A DNA stretch of 64,000 nt from Bog-159 sp050008575 (GTDB lineage Bacteria > Acidobacteriota > Terriglobia > Bryobacterales > Bryobacteraceae), in NCBI GenBank assembly GCA_050008575.1, contig JBEKMJ010000006.1:81016-145015 (forward strand). The letters run 5' to 3'. The notes under the pieces were generated by a model. That model made no database searches. It was not told where the DNA came from and saw nothing but the letters and a program-made list of their open reading frames with translations. Positions within the stretch are counted from its first letter, which is position 1. Each line of letters opens with the position of its first letter. Shown here piece by piece: positions 1-8,985 of the stretch. Position numbers and translations under genes: made by a program.

Positions 1-698
1 ACTTCGTTTTCCGAAGCGACGCTGCGGTTGAGCATCTCGGCCGAGGCGCGAATGGTGCCCAGCGGATTGCGCAATTCGTGCGCCAGCCCGGCCGCAAGCT
101 GGCCCAGCGCGGCCAGCCGGTCGGACCGCCGCACGGCCTCTTCCGCCTGCTGCAGGTTGCGATTGGCTTCGGCAAGCTGTTCCGCTACGGCCTTGGTCTT
201 GGCGAATTGCCGGCGCAACGCCTCGGCCAGGGTGTTGGTCAGGTTGCCGGCCACCGCCAGGAAAATGACGCGCAGCGCCAGCTCCCGTCTTTCGGGCGCC
301 TCGATGACAAACCGGTTCCAATCGATCCGCAGCAGGAAGGACAGATAGACGCCCCACGCCAGCAACGTCACCACCAGCGTTCCGAGCACGCCCAGCGACG
401 ATCCCGCCGAGATCATGGGCAGCAGGAGAATCCAGTAATCGCTGCTTTGCACGCCGCCGGTATAGCCGATCAACAGATAGCTGAGCAGCAGCTTCAGCAG
501 AATCCAGGACACGATGCCGGGCTGGCTGGAGAGGAAGGGCAGCTTCGACTCCAGGATCTGCACGGCGGCCAGGGCCACCAGCATGGCGATTTCCGAAGGC
601 TCGCCCGTCTGGTTGAAAACGATCATGCCCGAGAAGAGCAGTAGCCAGACTAAATCCTGCGGGCGAATCCATTGCGCGGCGCGCCGCCACCAACCCAT
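1..698 (-). CDS. Sensor histidine kinase, N-terminal part (runs off the left edge)
   Basis: Reading the minus strand from an ATG at 698 (GTG at 707 is an alternative) gives an uninterrupted frame to the window edge. The first ~150 residues are hydrophobic and form about four to five membrane segments. A short coiled coil (AKTKAVAEQLAEANRNLQQA) follows, then a HisKA dimerisation helix with the H-box LAHELRNPLGTIRASAEML, where His is the phosphorylated residue. The ATPase domain lies outside the window. This is a membrane-bound two-component sensor that would autophosphorylate and pass phosphate to an unseen response regulator. It diverges from rpsA, with about 50 bases between the start codons. 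No Shine-Dalgarno sequence is evident. The stimulus cannot be told from the sequence. Confidence 0.9.
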   Translation of the reverse strand, partial: MGWWRRAAQWIRPQDLVWLLLFSGMIVFNQTGEPSEIAMLVALAAVQILESKLPFLSSQPGIVSWILLKLLLSYLLIGYTGGVQSSDYWILLLPMISAGSSLGVLGTLVVTLLAWGVYLSFLLRIDWNRFVIEAPERRELALRVIFLAVAGNLTNTLAEALRRQFAKTKAVAEQLAEANRNLQQAEEAVRRSDRLAALGQLAAGLAHELRNPLGTIRASAEMLNRSVASENE

Positions 699-752
699 TT
701 GAGCCACGATGCGGTCCCAGACCGGATTATGCCACAATAATTACGTAGTCTC

Positions 753-2465
753 ATGCCTAACAACATCACGCTGGAACAGGATGAAACCCCCACCATGCCC
801 GAACGCGGCGAAAACTTCGCGGACATCCTGTCCCAATACGAACAATCCCACACCCATAAACCCGAAGCGGGCGGCCAGGGTCTGACCGGCACGGTGGTCG
901 CCGTGTCGCCGGAGCAGGTCTTCATCGATATCGGCCAGAAGATCGAAGGCGTCATGCCGCTGGACGCGTTCAAAGATCCGTCCGGCAAGGCGGCGGTGCA
1001 GGTGGGCGACCACTTCCCGGTGTCCATCAAGGGGCGCAACGAGGAGGGCTACTACGAGCTCTCGAAGGTGCGCGTGGAGCGGCCCAAGGACTGGACGTCG
1101 CTCGAAGCCGCATTCAACGAGAAGCGCTCCATCGCGGGCGTGGTCTCGGGCGTGGTAAAGGGCGGCCTGAGCGTGGACGTAGGCGTGCGCGCCTTCATGC
1201 CGGCATCCCGTTCGGGCGCCAAGGACGTGCCTGAGATGGAAAAGCTGGTGGGCCAGGAAATCACTTGCCGCATCATCAAACTGGACGTGGCCGACGAGGA
1301 TGTGGTGGTGGACCGGCGCGTGGTGCTGGAAGAGCAGGAAGCGCTCGCCCGCGAGAAGGTGTTCACCGATCTGCAGGAAGGCGCCGTCATGCACGGCACC
1401 GTCCGCAGCCTGATGGATTACGGCGCCTTCGTGGATATCGGCGGCATCGATGGTCTGCTGCACGTGGCGGACATTTCCTGGGGCCACGTCAACAAGCCGG
1501 CGGACGCGCTCGCGGTGGGCCAGGAAGTGGACGTCAAGATTCTGAAAGTGGATCCGGCCAAGCGGCGCGTGGGGCTGGGGCTGAAGCAGCTTCTGCCGCA
1601 TCCCTGGGAGCAGGTTGGCGACAAATACAAAACCGGCGACCGGGTGCGCGGCGCGGTGACGCGCGTGACCGATTTCGGCGCCTTCGTGGAATTGGAGCCG
1701 GGCGTGGAAGGATTGATCCACCTCTCGGAAATGTCGTGGTCGAAGAAGGCGCGCAAGCCCAGCGACGTGCTGAAGCCGGGCGATGCGGTGGAGGCCGTGG
1801 TGCTGCATGTCAGCCCCGGCGAGCGGCGCATCTCGCTGGGGTTGAAGCAGGCGTTGGGCGACCCTTGGGCGGATGCGCAGCAGAAGTATCCGGTGGGTGG
1901 CGTGATCGAGGGTCCGGTGGTCACCCTGACGAAATTCGGCGCGTTCGTGCAGATCGCGGAAGGCGTGGAAGGCATGATCCACGTGGGCGACATCACCGCG
2001 GAGAAGCGCATCAACCATCCGCAGGACGTGCTGCGGGCGGGCCAAACGGTGCGCGCGCAGATTCTGGAAGTGGACACGGAGCGCCGCCGCATCCGGCTGG
2101 GCATGAAGCAGCTTCAGCCCACCAGCATCGACGAATATATCGCCGATCACAAAGCGGGCGACGTAGTGACCGGCCGCATCGCGGACATTTCGGGCGGGCG
2201 CGCCAAAGTGGAGTTGGGGGAAGGCATCACCGTGCCCTGCAAAGTCGACGGCGCGGAGGCGGGACCCGCGGAGCAGCAGGCGGCGCAATCCGGCGCGGAC
2301 GTCAATTCGCTGTCGTCGATGTTGTCCGCGAAGTGGAAGGGCGCGACGGGGTCCGGCGCGCGCGGCGGCAAGCGCGAGGCGGCGCGGGCGGGGCAGATTC
2401 GCAGTTTCCGCATCGTGAAGCTGGATGCGGCGGCCAAGAAGATCGAGATCGAGCTGGCGGGGTAG
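753..2465 (+). CDS. rpsA: 30S ribosomal protein S1
   Basis: A 570-residue protein built of consecutive S1 (OB-fold) RNA-binding domains at roughly residues 43-110, 127-192, 207-280, 294-367 and 380-453, plus a weaker sixth at about 467-570. Repeated signatures such as VTDFGAFVELEPGVEGLIHL and the ISLGLKQ-type ends mark domain borders. S1 binds mRNA on the 30S subunit and helps unstructured or leaderless-proximal messages start translation. The length matches six-domain S1 proteins. The sixth domain is interrupted by a Gly/Ala/Arg-rich linker (about 515-545), as often seen in acidobacterial and related S1. No clear Shine-Dalgarno precedes the start. A hypothetical gene follows 21 bases downstream. 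Confidence 0.96.
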   Translation: MPNNITLEQDETPTMPERGENFADILSQYEQSHTHKPEAGGQGLTGTVVAVSPEQVFIDIGQKIEGVMPLDAFKDPSGKAAVQVGDHFPVSIKGRNEEGYYELSKVRVERPKDWTSLEAAFNEKRSIAGVVSGVVKGGLSVDVGVRAFMPASRSGAKDVPEMEKLVGQEITCRIIKLDVADEDVVVDRRVVLEEQEALAREKVFTDLQEGAVMHGTVRSLMDYGAFVDIGGIDGLLHVADISWGHVNKPADALAVGQEVDVKILKVDPAKRRVGLGLKQLLPHPWEQVGDKYKTGDRVRGAVTRVTDFGAFVELEPGVEGLIHLSEMSWSKKARKPSDVLKPGDAVEAVVLHVSPGERRISLGLKQALGDPWADAQQKYPVGGVIEGPVVTLTKFGAFVQIAEGVEGMIHVGDITAEKRINHPQDVLRAGQTVRAQILEVDTERRRIRLGMKQLQPTSIDEYIADHKAGDVVTGRIADISGGRAKVELGEGITVPCKVDGAEAGPAEQQAAQSGADVNSLSSMLSAKWKGATGSGARGGKREAARAGQIRSFRIVKLDAAAKKIEIELAG

Positions 2466-2486
2466 CGCTGGAAAGACGTGCGCTTC

Positions 2487-3434
2487 ATGCTGCGATCCTC
2501 GGCGGTCATCGTTGGGTGCCTGGCGGCAGCCACGTTCTGTGTGGCGGCGGAGTTGAAGGATTTCGCCGGGACGTGGGTGATGAGGTTGGGCGAGCGGAAT
2601 CTGTTCGTGCTGACTCTCACGCCGCAGGGCGCCGGTGTGCGGGGCAGTTTCGAGCGGCCCGCGCACTTCGCATCCAACAACGAGATCTTCTCCGGTATGC
2701 GCGGCGGTGTGCGGCATGACGTTGTGGCGCGCAGCCGGTTGGCGGATGGCACGTTGCACCTGACTATTCAGAATGCGATCGACGCGAAGGACGAGGACAG
2801 CTACGCGATGACGGTGAAAGGGGATCGTGCCGACCTGGTTCCCGACGATTTGCCGGCCGGCGTGGCCGTGCAGCCGTACGCCTTTGAGCGCGTGCCGGGC
2901 GGAGCTACCGTCGCGACCGACTGGGAGCCGAACCGGGCGTATACGCCGGGCGATTCGGATGCCCCGAGCGCGGAGATGAAAGCGATTTTCGACGAGGACC
3001 AACGGGTGCGTTCGGCTGAACATATCGACTGGCGGGCGGTGGGCGCGACGGATACAGAGCGGCGCGGCCAGACGCGAAAGCTGCTGGCGGCCGGCGCGTT
3101 GCATACGGGCAAGGATTTCGAAGAAGCGGCATTCGTCTTCCAACATGGCGACTCGCCGCAGGACTATCTGCTGGCGCACACGCTCGCCATGGTGGCGGTT
3201 TCCAAGGGCGGCGCCACGGCAATTTGGATTGCGGCGGCGACGCTCGACCGGTACCTGGAGAAGATCGGGCAGAAGCAGGTATTCGGCACGCAGTTTTCGA
3301 GCGATCCGCGGAGTAAGTGGACACAGGAGCCGTACGACCGCGAACTGGTGTCGGACGCATTGCGGCGGCAGCTTGGGGTGCCTCCGCAATCAGTGCAGGC
3401 AGAGCAGTTGAAGGCGTATCGGAAGGAGCCGTGA
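2487..3434 (+). CDS. Secreted protein with DUF6624-like C-terminal domain
   Basis: About 315 residues when started at the ATG at 2487; an in-frame GTG at 2478 is possible. A signal peptide (LRSSAVIVGCLAAATFCVAA) is followed by a beta-rich region (residues ~25-140) that resembles lipocalin-like or 'no more than a beta-barrel' acidobacterial domains. The C-terminal ~130 residues carry the pattern of DUF6624: a charged EDQRVR stretch, an FQHG motif, and a long helix ending DRYLEKIGQKQVFGTQF. The molecular function is unknown. It lies 21 bases behind rpsA on the same strand and may be co-transcribed, but a link in function is unlikely. Confidence 0.75.
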   Translation: MLRSSAVIVGCLAAATFCVAAELKDFAGTWVMRLGERNLFVLTLTPQGAGVRGSFERPAHFASNNEIFSGMRGGVRHDVVARSRLADGTLHLTIQNAIDAKDEDSYAMTVKGDRADLVPDDLPAGVAVQPYAFERVPGGATVATDWEPNRAYTPGDSDAPSAEMKAIFDEDQRVRSAEHIDWRAVGATDTERRGQTRKLLAAGALHTGKDFEEAAFVFQHGDSPQDYLLAHTLAMVAVSKGGATAIWIAAATLDRYLEKIGQKQVFGTQFSSDPRSKWTQEPYDRELVSDALRRQLGVPPQSVQAEQLKAYRKEP

Positions 3435-3460
3435 GGTCGCCCGGCTTCTTTCTCGCATGC

Positions 3461-4594
3461 TCACCGCACCGCGACCTTGCCTATGCCAATGGCATTGGTG
3501 ATCTGTCCGATCCCGATGACTTCGTCGATGCCGGGCGATGCGTTCTGGGGGACTGTGATGGTCAAGGCGCCGCTGCCCTGGCCGTTCGCGGTGGCCGTGC
3601 CGAGTAACTGCCGCGGGTTGTCCCAATAGATATCGACCGTTTCCCCGGCGCCGAAGCCAACGCCGAACGCCGATGTAGTGCCGCCGGGCGATACGATTCC
3701 GGGGCTCATGACCAGGGCTGGCGTGACAAAGAACGCCGCCGCGCCGAGCTTGCCGCTGCTCTGGCCCGTGGCGAAGATTTCCATGGGGCCGTGCGGGGCC
3801 TGGGGTCCGCGCGCGGTGACGCTGAAAGCGCCGCTGGCATCGGTCGAGACGGTTAGCAGCGGGGGAGCGCCCGGATGGTTGGCGGAGATATCCACTGTCT
3901 CGGTAGGGCCAAAGCCACTCCCGGCGATAGTAAGTTTGGTTCCGGGCGAGCCGCTGGACTGACTCAGGCTCAGATCCGCCGCCGGCCAAACTTTCAGAGA
4001 GAACGACCCAAAGTTATCGGGGCCGTCTCCCGGAGAGAAGAGAAACGATTGGCACACGTCGCCGGGCGGGGTCTGGGGCGCGTTCCAGTTATAGCCGTTC
4101 AGGACCACGATGGCTTCATTCGAGCTATAGATGGTCGTGCCCGAACCGGTCACCGGAGTAGCTGCCAGCGTCAAAGTGCCGTTGCCGTCCGGCAGAAAGC
4201 CGGTGCCGCCGATCGCGCCGAACACCGAGATGCCCGGAGTGGAATTATTGCCGTCGAAGAACAGGTTCAAGCCATTGAAACCGGTATCGCAGCAGCCGGG
4301 TTGGCCGAAGATATGGAACGTGTAACTGTCGCCTGTCTCCAGCGGGATGGCAATGCCGGCCTGGGTGTCGGCTGGGCCGTTCACCGGCGCACCGGCGTCC
4401 GCACTCAGCGCCAACCATAAGTCGAAATACGAATCGCCGCCCAGCGTATTCCATACCTGGCCGCCGGAAGCGCCGCCGGTGGAGTTTGTCGAGAATTGCA
4501 TGGCTCCCGTCAGCGTGGTCTGTGGATACGCCGGTAGGGGAGCCAGCAGCAGCGCCGCCAGAGGCAAGCATGTTCTGAACCGAAGACGAGTCAT
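3461..4594 (-). CDS. Secreted protein with IPT/Ig-like repeats
   Basis: 377 residues from the ATG at 4594, which has AAGGA seven bases upstream; an upstream GTG/ATG would overlap the preceding gene and lacks this site. A signal peptide (about residues 1-24, ending PLPAYPQ) leads into a beta-rich N-terminal region with a Cys pair. Two tandem domains follow, each opening with a motif of the type SPGTKLTIAGSGFGPTETV and SPGGTTSAFGVGFGAGETV, typical of IPT/TIG or related Ig-fold modules. No catalytic motif is visible, so an extracellular or outer-surface structural role is inferred. It sits 10 bases downstream of another secreted protein on the same strand, probably one transcript. Confidence 0.7.
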   Translation of the reverse strand: MTRLRFRTCLPLAALLLAPLPAYPQTTLTGAMQFSTNSTGGASGGQVWNTLGGDSYFDLWLALSADAGAPVNGPADTQAGIAIPLETGDSYTFHIFGQPGCCDTGFNGLNLFFDGNNSTPGISVFGAIGGTGFLPDGNGTLTLAATPVTGSGTTIYSSNEAIVVLNGYNWNAPQTPPGDVCQSFLFSPGDGPDNFGSFSLKVWPAADLSLSQSSGSPGTKLTIAGSGFGPTETVDISANHPGAPPLLTVSTDASGAFSVTARGPQAPHGPMEIFATGQSSGKLGAAAFFVTPALVMSPGIVSPGGTTSAFGVGFGAGETVDIYWDNPRQLLGTATANGQGSGALTITVPQNASPGIDEVIGIGQITNAIGIGKVAVR

Positions 4595-4604
4595 GGGTAA
4601 GTCC

Positions 4605-5612
4605 TTATGGACTCCCAAGCCTGCTGCTGACCGTTAAAGGCGTATATGTGATCGCGGCTCCGGAAATATCTCGGAATCCCAGGTGGACGACCACCTTGGT
4701 ATTGGGAGCCAGCGACGATCCCTTGGGAAGCGCGACGACATATGGGCTGCCGATCGGGTCGAAACACGCAGTGGGGCTGGATTCGTTCTCGAGATGCACG
4801 GCGGCAGGAAGGTTCTCCAAGATCAAATCCAGGGGACCGGTCACCGCGGTTGCGTTGTCGTTCGTCAGAGTCACTTCCTGCGCGTACAGGTGCAAGTCCG
4901 GGAGGTAGACGATTGCGCTGCTGGAAACCGAGACGCCGGGAATGACATAGGACTGGCAGGTACTGACGGTAATCGCGGCAAACACCGCGCGGCTGCCGTC
5001 GGTGCCATTGCCCTCGCTTCCCGTATCGGTAATCGTTACGCTGTCCAGCGCCTGGTTGGCAAAGGCCGGCGGCAGGATGTATTCCTGGCGGTCCAGGCGC
5101 TGGCCCAACCCGTTGTCCCAGACCTGGACGGTGGTGGTGTTATTAATCGTGTTGGTATTGTCGTCGTTGTTATAATCGCGCACATTGACGTTGCCCACCA
5201 ACGGTTGCGTAACAGTCGCACCCTCACTGCCTTGGAACGTGACGGACAGATAGGAATGCGGACCGGCGAATCCCCACATGGTGTTGAGCAAGGTGAAAAC
5301 GGAAGTGACGCCGGACACGCCCACGGGGATGGTGAGGCTGACCGTGCCCGGTCCGAAGTTAGCCGCCGCCGCGCCCGCCCAATAATTATTGGGGCCGGTG
5401 GGAATCGCGAAAGGGATGCCTCCGAAAATCTGGCTGCCGGTGGGAAACGTGTCGCCGTTGATGATGATGAAATCGTTTGGGCCGACATAGGTCCAAGGCT
5501 CGTTTGCCAGGGCGCCGATGTCGATAGGAATCTGGCCGGCGCGCGCGGCGGCGGCGGTGAGCGCGATCGCAACGAGCGCGTATGCGAAGCGGGAACTGCG
5601 TTTTGTTTTCAT
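4605..5612 (-). CDS. Secreted beta-rich protein of unknown function
   Basis: 335 residues with a clear signal peptide (residues ~1-25, ending AAARA) and a GAGGAGA ribosome-binding site before the ATG. The mature part is rich in Thr, Asn, Gly and Val with no long helices. Its first half resembles the domains found in PEP-CTERM-type or ice-binding-like secreted proteins (it contains IDIGALANEPWTYVGPNDF), but no PEP-CTERM anchor is present. The last ~110 residues look like an Ig-like fold. The downstream secreted IPT protein starts 10 bases after its stop, so the two may be expressed together and act on the cell surface. Function is not recognised. Confidence 0.7.
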   Translation of the reverse strand: MKTKRSSRFAYALVAIALTAAAARAGQIPIDIGALANEPWTYVGPNDFIIINGDTFPTGSQIFGGIPFAIPTGPNNYWAGAAAANFGPGTVSLTIPVGVSGVTSVFTLLNTMWGFAGPHSYLSVTFQGSEGATVTQPLVGNVNVRDYNNDDNTNTINNTTTVQVWDNGLGQRLDRQEYILPPAFANQALDSVTITDTGSEGNGTDGSRAVFAAITVSTCQSYVIPGVSVSSSAIVYLPDLHLYAQEVTLTNDNATAVTGPLDLILENLPAAVHLENESSPTACFDPIGSPYVVALPKGSSLAPNTKVVVHLGFRDISGAAITYTPLTVSSRLGSP

Positions 5613-5717
5613 CGATGGTCTCCTCTACACTATAACGGTAAGCGGCGAGTGTGGAGATTTAGCTTGGAAAGTGTCACGTTTGTGTCACGTTTCCGCTCGC
5701 GAGCTACGCTCTGGAAT

Positions 5718-5850
5718 TGGAGGGCGGGCTTTAGCCGGCGCGGGCTTAAGCCCCGCTGGTAGCACAGGCTTCAGCCGGTGTTGGGCGAGCTTCGCTCGCC
5801 TAAAGAGCGGGCCTGCGAGGCCCGCGCAGGCTGCGAGCCTGCCCCACTAC
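5718..5850. repeat. Modular palindromic intergenic repeat, copy 1
   Basis: A string of short perfect or near-perfect hairpins: GGCTTTAGCC, GCGGGCTTAAGCCCCGC, ACAGGCTTCAGCC, GGCGAGCTTCGCTCGCC, GCGGGCCTGCGAGGCCCGC and GCAGGCTGCGAGCCTGC, ending CCCCAC. The same words in other orders recur in most gaps of this window. It lies between two minus-strand genes and could act as a transcription terminator or RNA-processing site. Confidence 0.9.
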
Positions 5851-5862
5851 CGCGCACAGACA

Positions 5863-6756
5863 TTATTTCTTGCCCCGCACAGGGGCGTCCAAGAACGGCG
5901 TGACTACAGCCGCCACCGCCGGCGACGAGAGGATGTTGTAGTGGGTCAAGCCCGGCAAAATGGCCAGCCGCGCATTGGACATGCCCGATCCGTCCCAGCC
6001 CGCATCCTTCTTGCCGCCGCCCAGCAGTTCGAAGAACTGCATCATGTGCTCCGGACGGATCGCGTCGGCGTCCGCAAATACCAGCATCGTGGGCGCCTCA
6101 ATCGCCGCCACCTCCTTCGACCAGTCATAGTCCTTCCGCATCAGATCGCCGATCTTGGTCAGCAGCACCGGCCAGTCCGCGGGCCGCGGCGCGATGCGCA
6201 CATAGGTCTGGTATATCGGGCTCGGCTTCATCATCTCCGCGGATCCTGCACCCACTTGCGCCATGGCCGCGACGACCTCCGGGTACCATCCGTCGCGCCG
6301 GAAGGGGGTCGAGACGACCACCAATTTCCTGACAATGGCGGAATGCTGGATGGCGGTGCGCAGCGCCACGCCGGCGCCGAGCGAGTAACCCATAAGGTCG
6401 GCCTTCTCGATTCCGAGATGCTTCATCAGCGCCGCGATGTCGTCGGCCATCGCCTCGTAACTCATCGGGCGGTCGATATCGGCGGTACGGCCGTGGGCCT
6501 GCAGATCCACGGCAACCACCTGCCGCGTTTTCGCCAGCGATGGCAGAATCTCGCCTAACATTTCGGTCGCGCCCAACCCGCCGTGCAACAGGACCAGCGG
6601 CTCCCCAGCGCCGTGGATTTCGTAATAGAGGTTGAGCCCGTTCACCGGAGCGTAGCCGGTCTTGGCGCCCGTTGCCGTGCGCATCTGCGCGAACGCCAGG
6701 GCGGATGCCGCCAGAAAAGTCCCGGCGGCGGCGATGAAAGTAGTGGTCGGTAACAT
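5863..6756 (-). CDS. Alpha/beta-fold hydrolase, exported
   Basis: 297 residues from the ATG at 6756, chosen because GAAGGAGA lies ten bases upstream and a signal peptide (about residues 1-24) starts there. The fold is that of an alpha/beta hydrolase: HGGLGATEM near the oxyanion hole, nucleophile elbow GYSLGAG with the catalytic Ser, Asp in FADADAIRPEHM, and the catalytic His in LPGLTHYNIL. Such proteins hydrolyse esters, lactones or epoxides; the substrate cannot be told. It is separated by about 100 bases from the upstream sedolisin gene on the same strand, and by a hairpin-rich repeat from the next gene downstream. Confidence 0.88.
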   Translation of the reverse strand: MLPTTTFIAAAGTFLAASALAFAQMRTATGAKTGYAPVNGLNLYYEIHGAGEPLVLLHGGLGATEMLGEILPSLAKTRQVVAVDLQAHGRTADIDRPMSYEAMADDIAALMKHLGIEKADLMGYSLGAGVALRTAIQHSAIVRKLVVVSTPFRRDGWYPEVVAAMAQVGAGSAEMMKPSPIYQTYVRIAPRPADWPVLLTKIGDLMRKDYDWSKEVAAIEAPTMLVFADADAIRPEHMMQFFELLGGGKKDAGWDGSGMSNARLAILPGLTHYNILSSPAVAAVVTPFLDAPVRGKK

Positions 6757-6857
6757 TATAGTCGTGTCTCCTTCTACCCATAGGTCGAACGAGAGATGCG
6801 GAAATCGACAGGATGGTGAGCATGGCCGGCGGCAGCGCATGGCGCTGCCCCACAGCT

Positions 6858-8510
6858 TTACTGAGATCCGACGAGCGAATTGATCAGGTTCGGGCCAATG
6901 AAACTGCCCCATCCCGTCACCAAATCGTAGCCCGCCACCGCGGAATACTTGCCGTTACTGCCACTGGCGATGTCGTGGAAATCGCTGCCGTAACTCGATC
7001 CCAGGCCAATCGGATACAGCGCCCGGTTCAGAAACCCGACCGTGCCCCCGCCGTTTGCCAACGCCTGTTGGTTCACCATCGCCGTGAAACCGGCCCATTG
7101 CGGCGCGGCGTAGCTGGTCCCGCCATTTCCGCCGCTGCAATAACCGTCCCAGCAGCTATATTGATTGGTGTTCGCTTCCGCCGCCACATCCGGAATGTTG
7201 CGCAACGTGGTGGACCCGCCGTTCGACGAGTCGATTACGCCAGGCAGCGTTTGATAGGCGGGTATCGGAATGTCGTTCTTGGAAGGCATGCCCGCGCTGC
7301 CGCTCCAGCCGGTCTCCGATTCCCAGGCGCCGCCCGGACCCGTGGTGGTCAAGTCCGTGCCGCCCACGGCGATTACATAGGGATCGTCCGCCGGCCAGAC
7401 GCTGTCCGCGGGAGTGCGGGAGCCGCTGTCGCCGGTGGCCACGAACACAGTCTGCCCCTGGACCGCAAACTCCTTGAAGATGGGGTCCAGGCTGCTCTCG
7501 TCGTCCTTCCATCCCCACGAACAGCTAAGCTGCTTGGACGTGTTGTCCGCCGCCATCTGGCTGAAAATCGAAACGTCGCTGCTCCCCACGTAAACCACCA
7601 CCTGGCTCAGGCCCGGCGCCATGGAGATGCTCATCTCAATGTCCAAAACCTGTTCGCTATCGTCGCACTTCGCAGGCGGACAATTCAGGGACCGCCCGTT
7701 CAACGCCACACCCGTGATGGGCACGTTCAGCGGCTGATTCAGGTTCTGGAAGTACGTCCGGACATCGCTGATCTCGTATCCGGCAAATTCAAACAACCCA
7801 ACCGACTGGCCGGCGCCCGTGAGAGAACCCGACCCGTAATAAGCCGCGCGCATGTCGCTGCCGACGAATTGGCCGTGGGGGCCCGAACCGGTCGTCTTGC
7901 CGCCGCCGTCCGGCGATTGCGAGGACGTGTGCTTCGGGTAGGGCGAGGTGAAGTTATCCAAACCGGAGATATGCAACACCGGAGCTTCCAGATCGAGCGT
8001 GGGCTCCCGGTCTGGGGCGTAGAATGTCCGATTCTCCGCCGGATGGCGATAGACGCCCATGTTCACGTGGAAGGCCGTCTCGATGTTCGCGACCGGCCCT
8101 TCGACATCCACGGCCAGCCGATTGGGGCGCGTCGCGGTCACCGTCAGTCCATTCGCCTCCGCGAACCGGACCACCGCATCGTGATCGTCCCGGATGGGGC
8201 CGAACCGCTCCGCAAACTCCTCCACGCTGAGATAGCGGCGATAGTTTGGACTCCGCGGGTCGTAGAGCTGCCCCAACAGATCGTCGAGATCGGCCTCGTT
8301 GCGCAGCGGCAGGGAAATCGCCAGGCTCAGGCGCTGTTCGCGCGGAAGCTCGCCAATTAGAGCTGCGTGCCTATTGGCAACTTCCGGCGGCACGTGTGCC
8401 GTCAACGTTGCGTGCTGCGCCGCGTGAGCCGTGGCGGCAAAAAGAAGTAAGCCCGCGGATAATGCCGCGGCCAAACGCTGTAACGCAGGTATTCCCGAGA
8501 TTATCTTCAT
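6858..8510 (-). CDS. Sedolisin-type serine-carboxyl protease (peptidase S53)
   Basis: A 550-residue secreted protease. A signal peptide (to about residue 30) is followed by the pro-kumamolisin activation domain (~40-180, with PNYRRYLSVEEFAERFGP) and the catalytic domain. The S53 triad is visible: Glu and Asp in SEQVLDIEMS, the oxyanion Asp in ATGDSGS, and Ser in GGTSYAAPQWAG. The C-terminal calcium site FHDIASGSNG...AGYDLVTGWG is intact. These enzymes are active in acid and cleave themselves to mature, which fits an acidic-soil bacterium feeding on protein. GAGGGAAC precedes the ATG. Its neighbour downstream is an exported hydrolase. Confidence 0.95.
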   Translation of the reverse strand: MKIISGIPALQRLAAALSAGLLLFAATAHAAQHATLTAHVPPEVANRHAALIGELPREQRLSLAISLPLRNEADLDDLLGQLYDPRSPNYRRYLSVEEFAERFGPIRDDHDAVVRFAEANGLTVTATRPNRLAVDVEGPVANIETAFHVNMGVYRHPAENRTFYAPDREPTLDLEAPVLHISGLDNFTSPYPKHTSSQSPDGGGKTTGSGPHGQFVGSDMRAAYYGSGSLTGAGQSVGLFEFAGYEISDVRTYFQNLNQPLNVPITGVALNGRSLNCPPAKCDDSEQVLDIEMSISMAPGLSQVVVYVGSSDVSIFSQMAADNTSKQLSCSWGWKDDESSLDPIFKEFAVQGQTVFVATGDSGSRTPADSVWPADDPYVIAVGGTDLTTTGPGGAWESETGWSGSAGMPSKNDIPIPAYQTLPGVIDSSNGGSTTLRNIPDVAAEANTNQYSCWDGYCSGGNGGTSYAAPQWAGFTAMVNQQALANGGGTVGFLNRALYPIGLGSSYGSDFHDIASGSNGKYSAVAGYDLVTGWGSFIGPNLINSLVGSQ

Positions 8511-8948
8511 TTGGTTCCCTCAATGTGTTCGGCGGCTTCCGATGCGGACCAACTCTGCCGGCCGAACGCTGCTGATAGTTTATCAGCCGCCGGAAGGGTC
8601 ACGCTGAGATCGCTAACCATCGACAGTCTTGCGGTCATGCGTTTTGATGCGCAAACTAAGCACAACAGGCCGGCTCTTTGAAAAAGGCCGGCATGTTCAT
8701 CGGATGCGCCGCTTCCGATGGAGGCCCGCACGCGCCTGTGCTGCTTGCACACGGATGCCTCTAAGCCCGCCAAACGGTCCCGGCAGCGTGAGCCCGGGAC
8801 TCCTCCTCAATCGCATCCATTGGGTCAATTTGGTTTTGGAGGGCGGCCAATCTTGGCCGCAGCCGCCTTTCAGGCGGCCGAGCCGGCTGAAAGCCGGCTG
8901 CGGGCAGAATTGCCCGCCCTCCATTTTGCAAAATCCGTTCGGCGCCAC
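8511..8948. other. Non-coding gap before blaI
   Basis: About 440 bases without a convincing gene. The left half (8511-8830) holds no recognised signal apart from a few short inverted repeats. The right part is the palindromic repeat at 8834-8932, directly before the blaI promoter. Confidence 0.6.
8834..8932. repeat. Modular palindromic repeat, copy 2
   Basis: Opens with GGAGGGCGGCCAA and closes with its inverse GCCCGCCCTCC, so the whole element can fold into one cruciform; inside are GGCCAATCTTGGCC, GCCGCCTTTCAGGCGGC, GCCGGCTGAAAGCCGGC and GGGCAGAATTGCCC hairpins. It ends about 17 bases before the -35 box of blaI. Confidence 0.9.
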
Positions 8949-8984
8949 TTGACATACGAAGGTAGTCGTAGTAAAGTCTTCGTA
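8949..8984 (+). promoter_or_regulatory. blaI promoter with overlapping dyad operator
   Basis: TTGACA (8949-8954), a 17-base spacer and TAAAGT (8972-8977) form a good sigma-70-type promoter. The spacer holds the dyad TACGA-N6-TCGTA (8955-8970), and a wider one, TACGAAG...CTTCGTA, spans 8955-8984. BlaI/MecI repressors bind such dyads, so autoregulation is likely. The expected transcript start is at or just before the ATG at 8986, which would make the mRNA leaderless. Confidence 0.7.
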
Positions 8985-8985
8985 G

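Noticed and set aside
741..3389. 882-residue open frame on the minus strand opposite rpsA
   Set aside because: Antisense shadow of rpsA and the following gene; His/Arg-rich composition with no domain, typical of GC-rich complementary frames.
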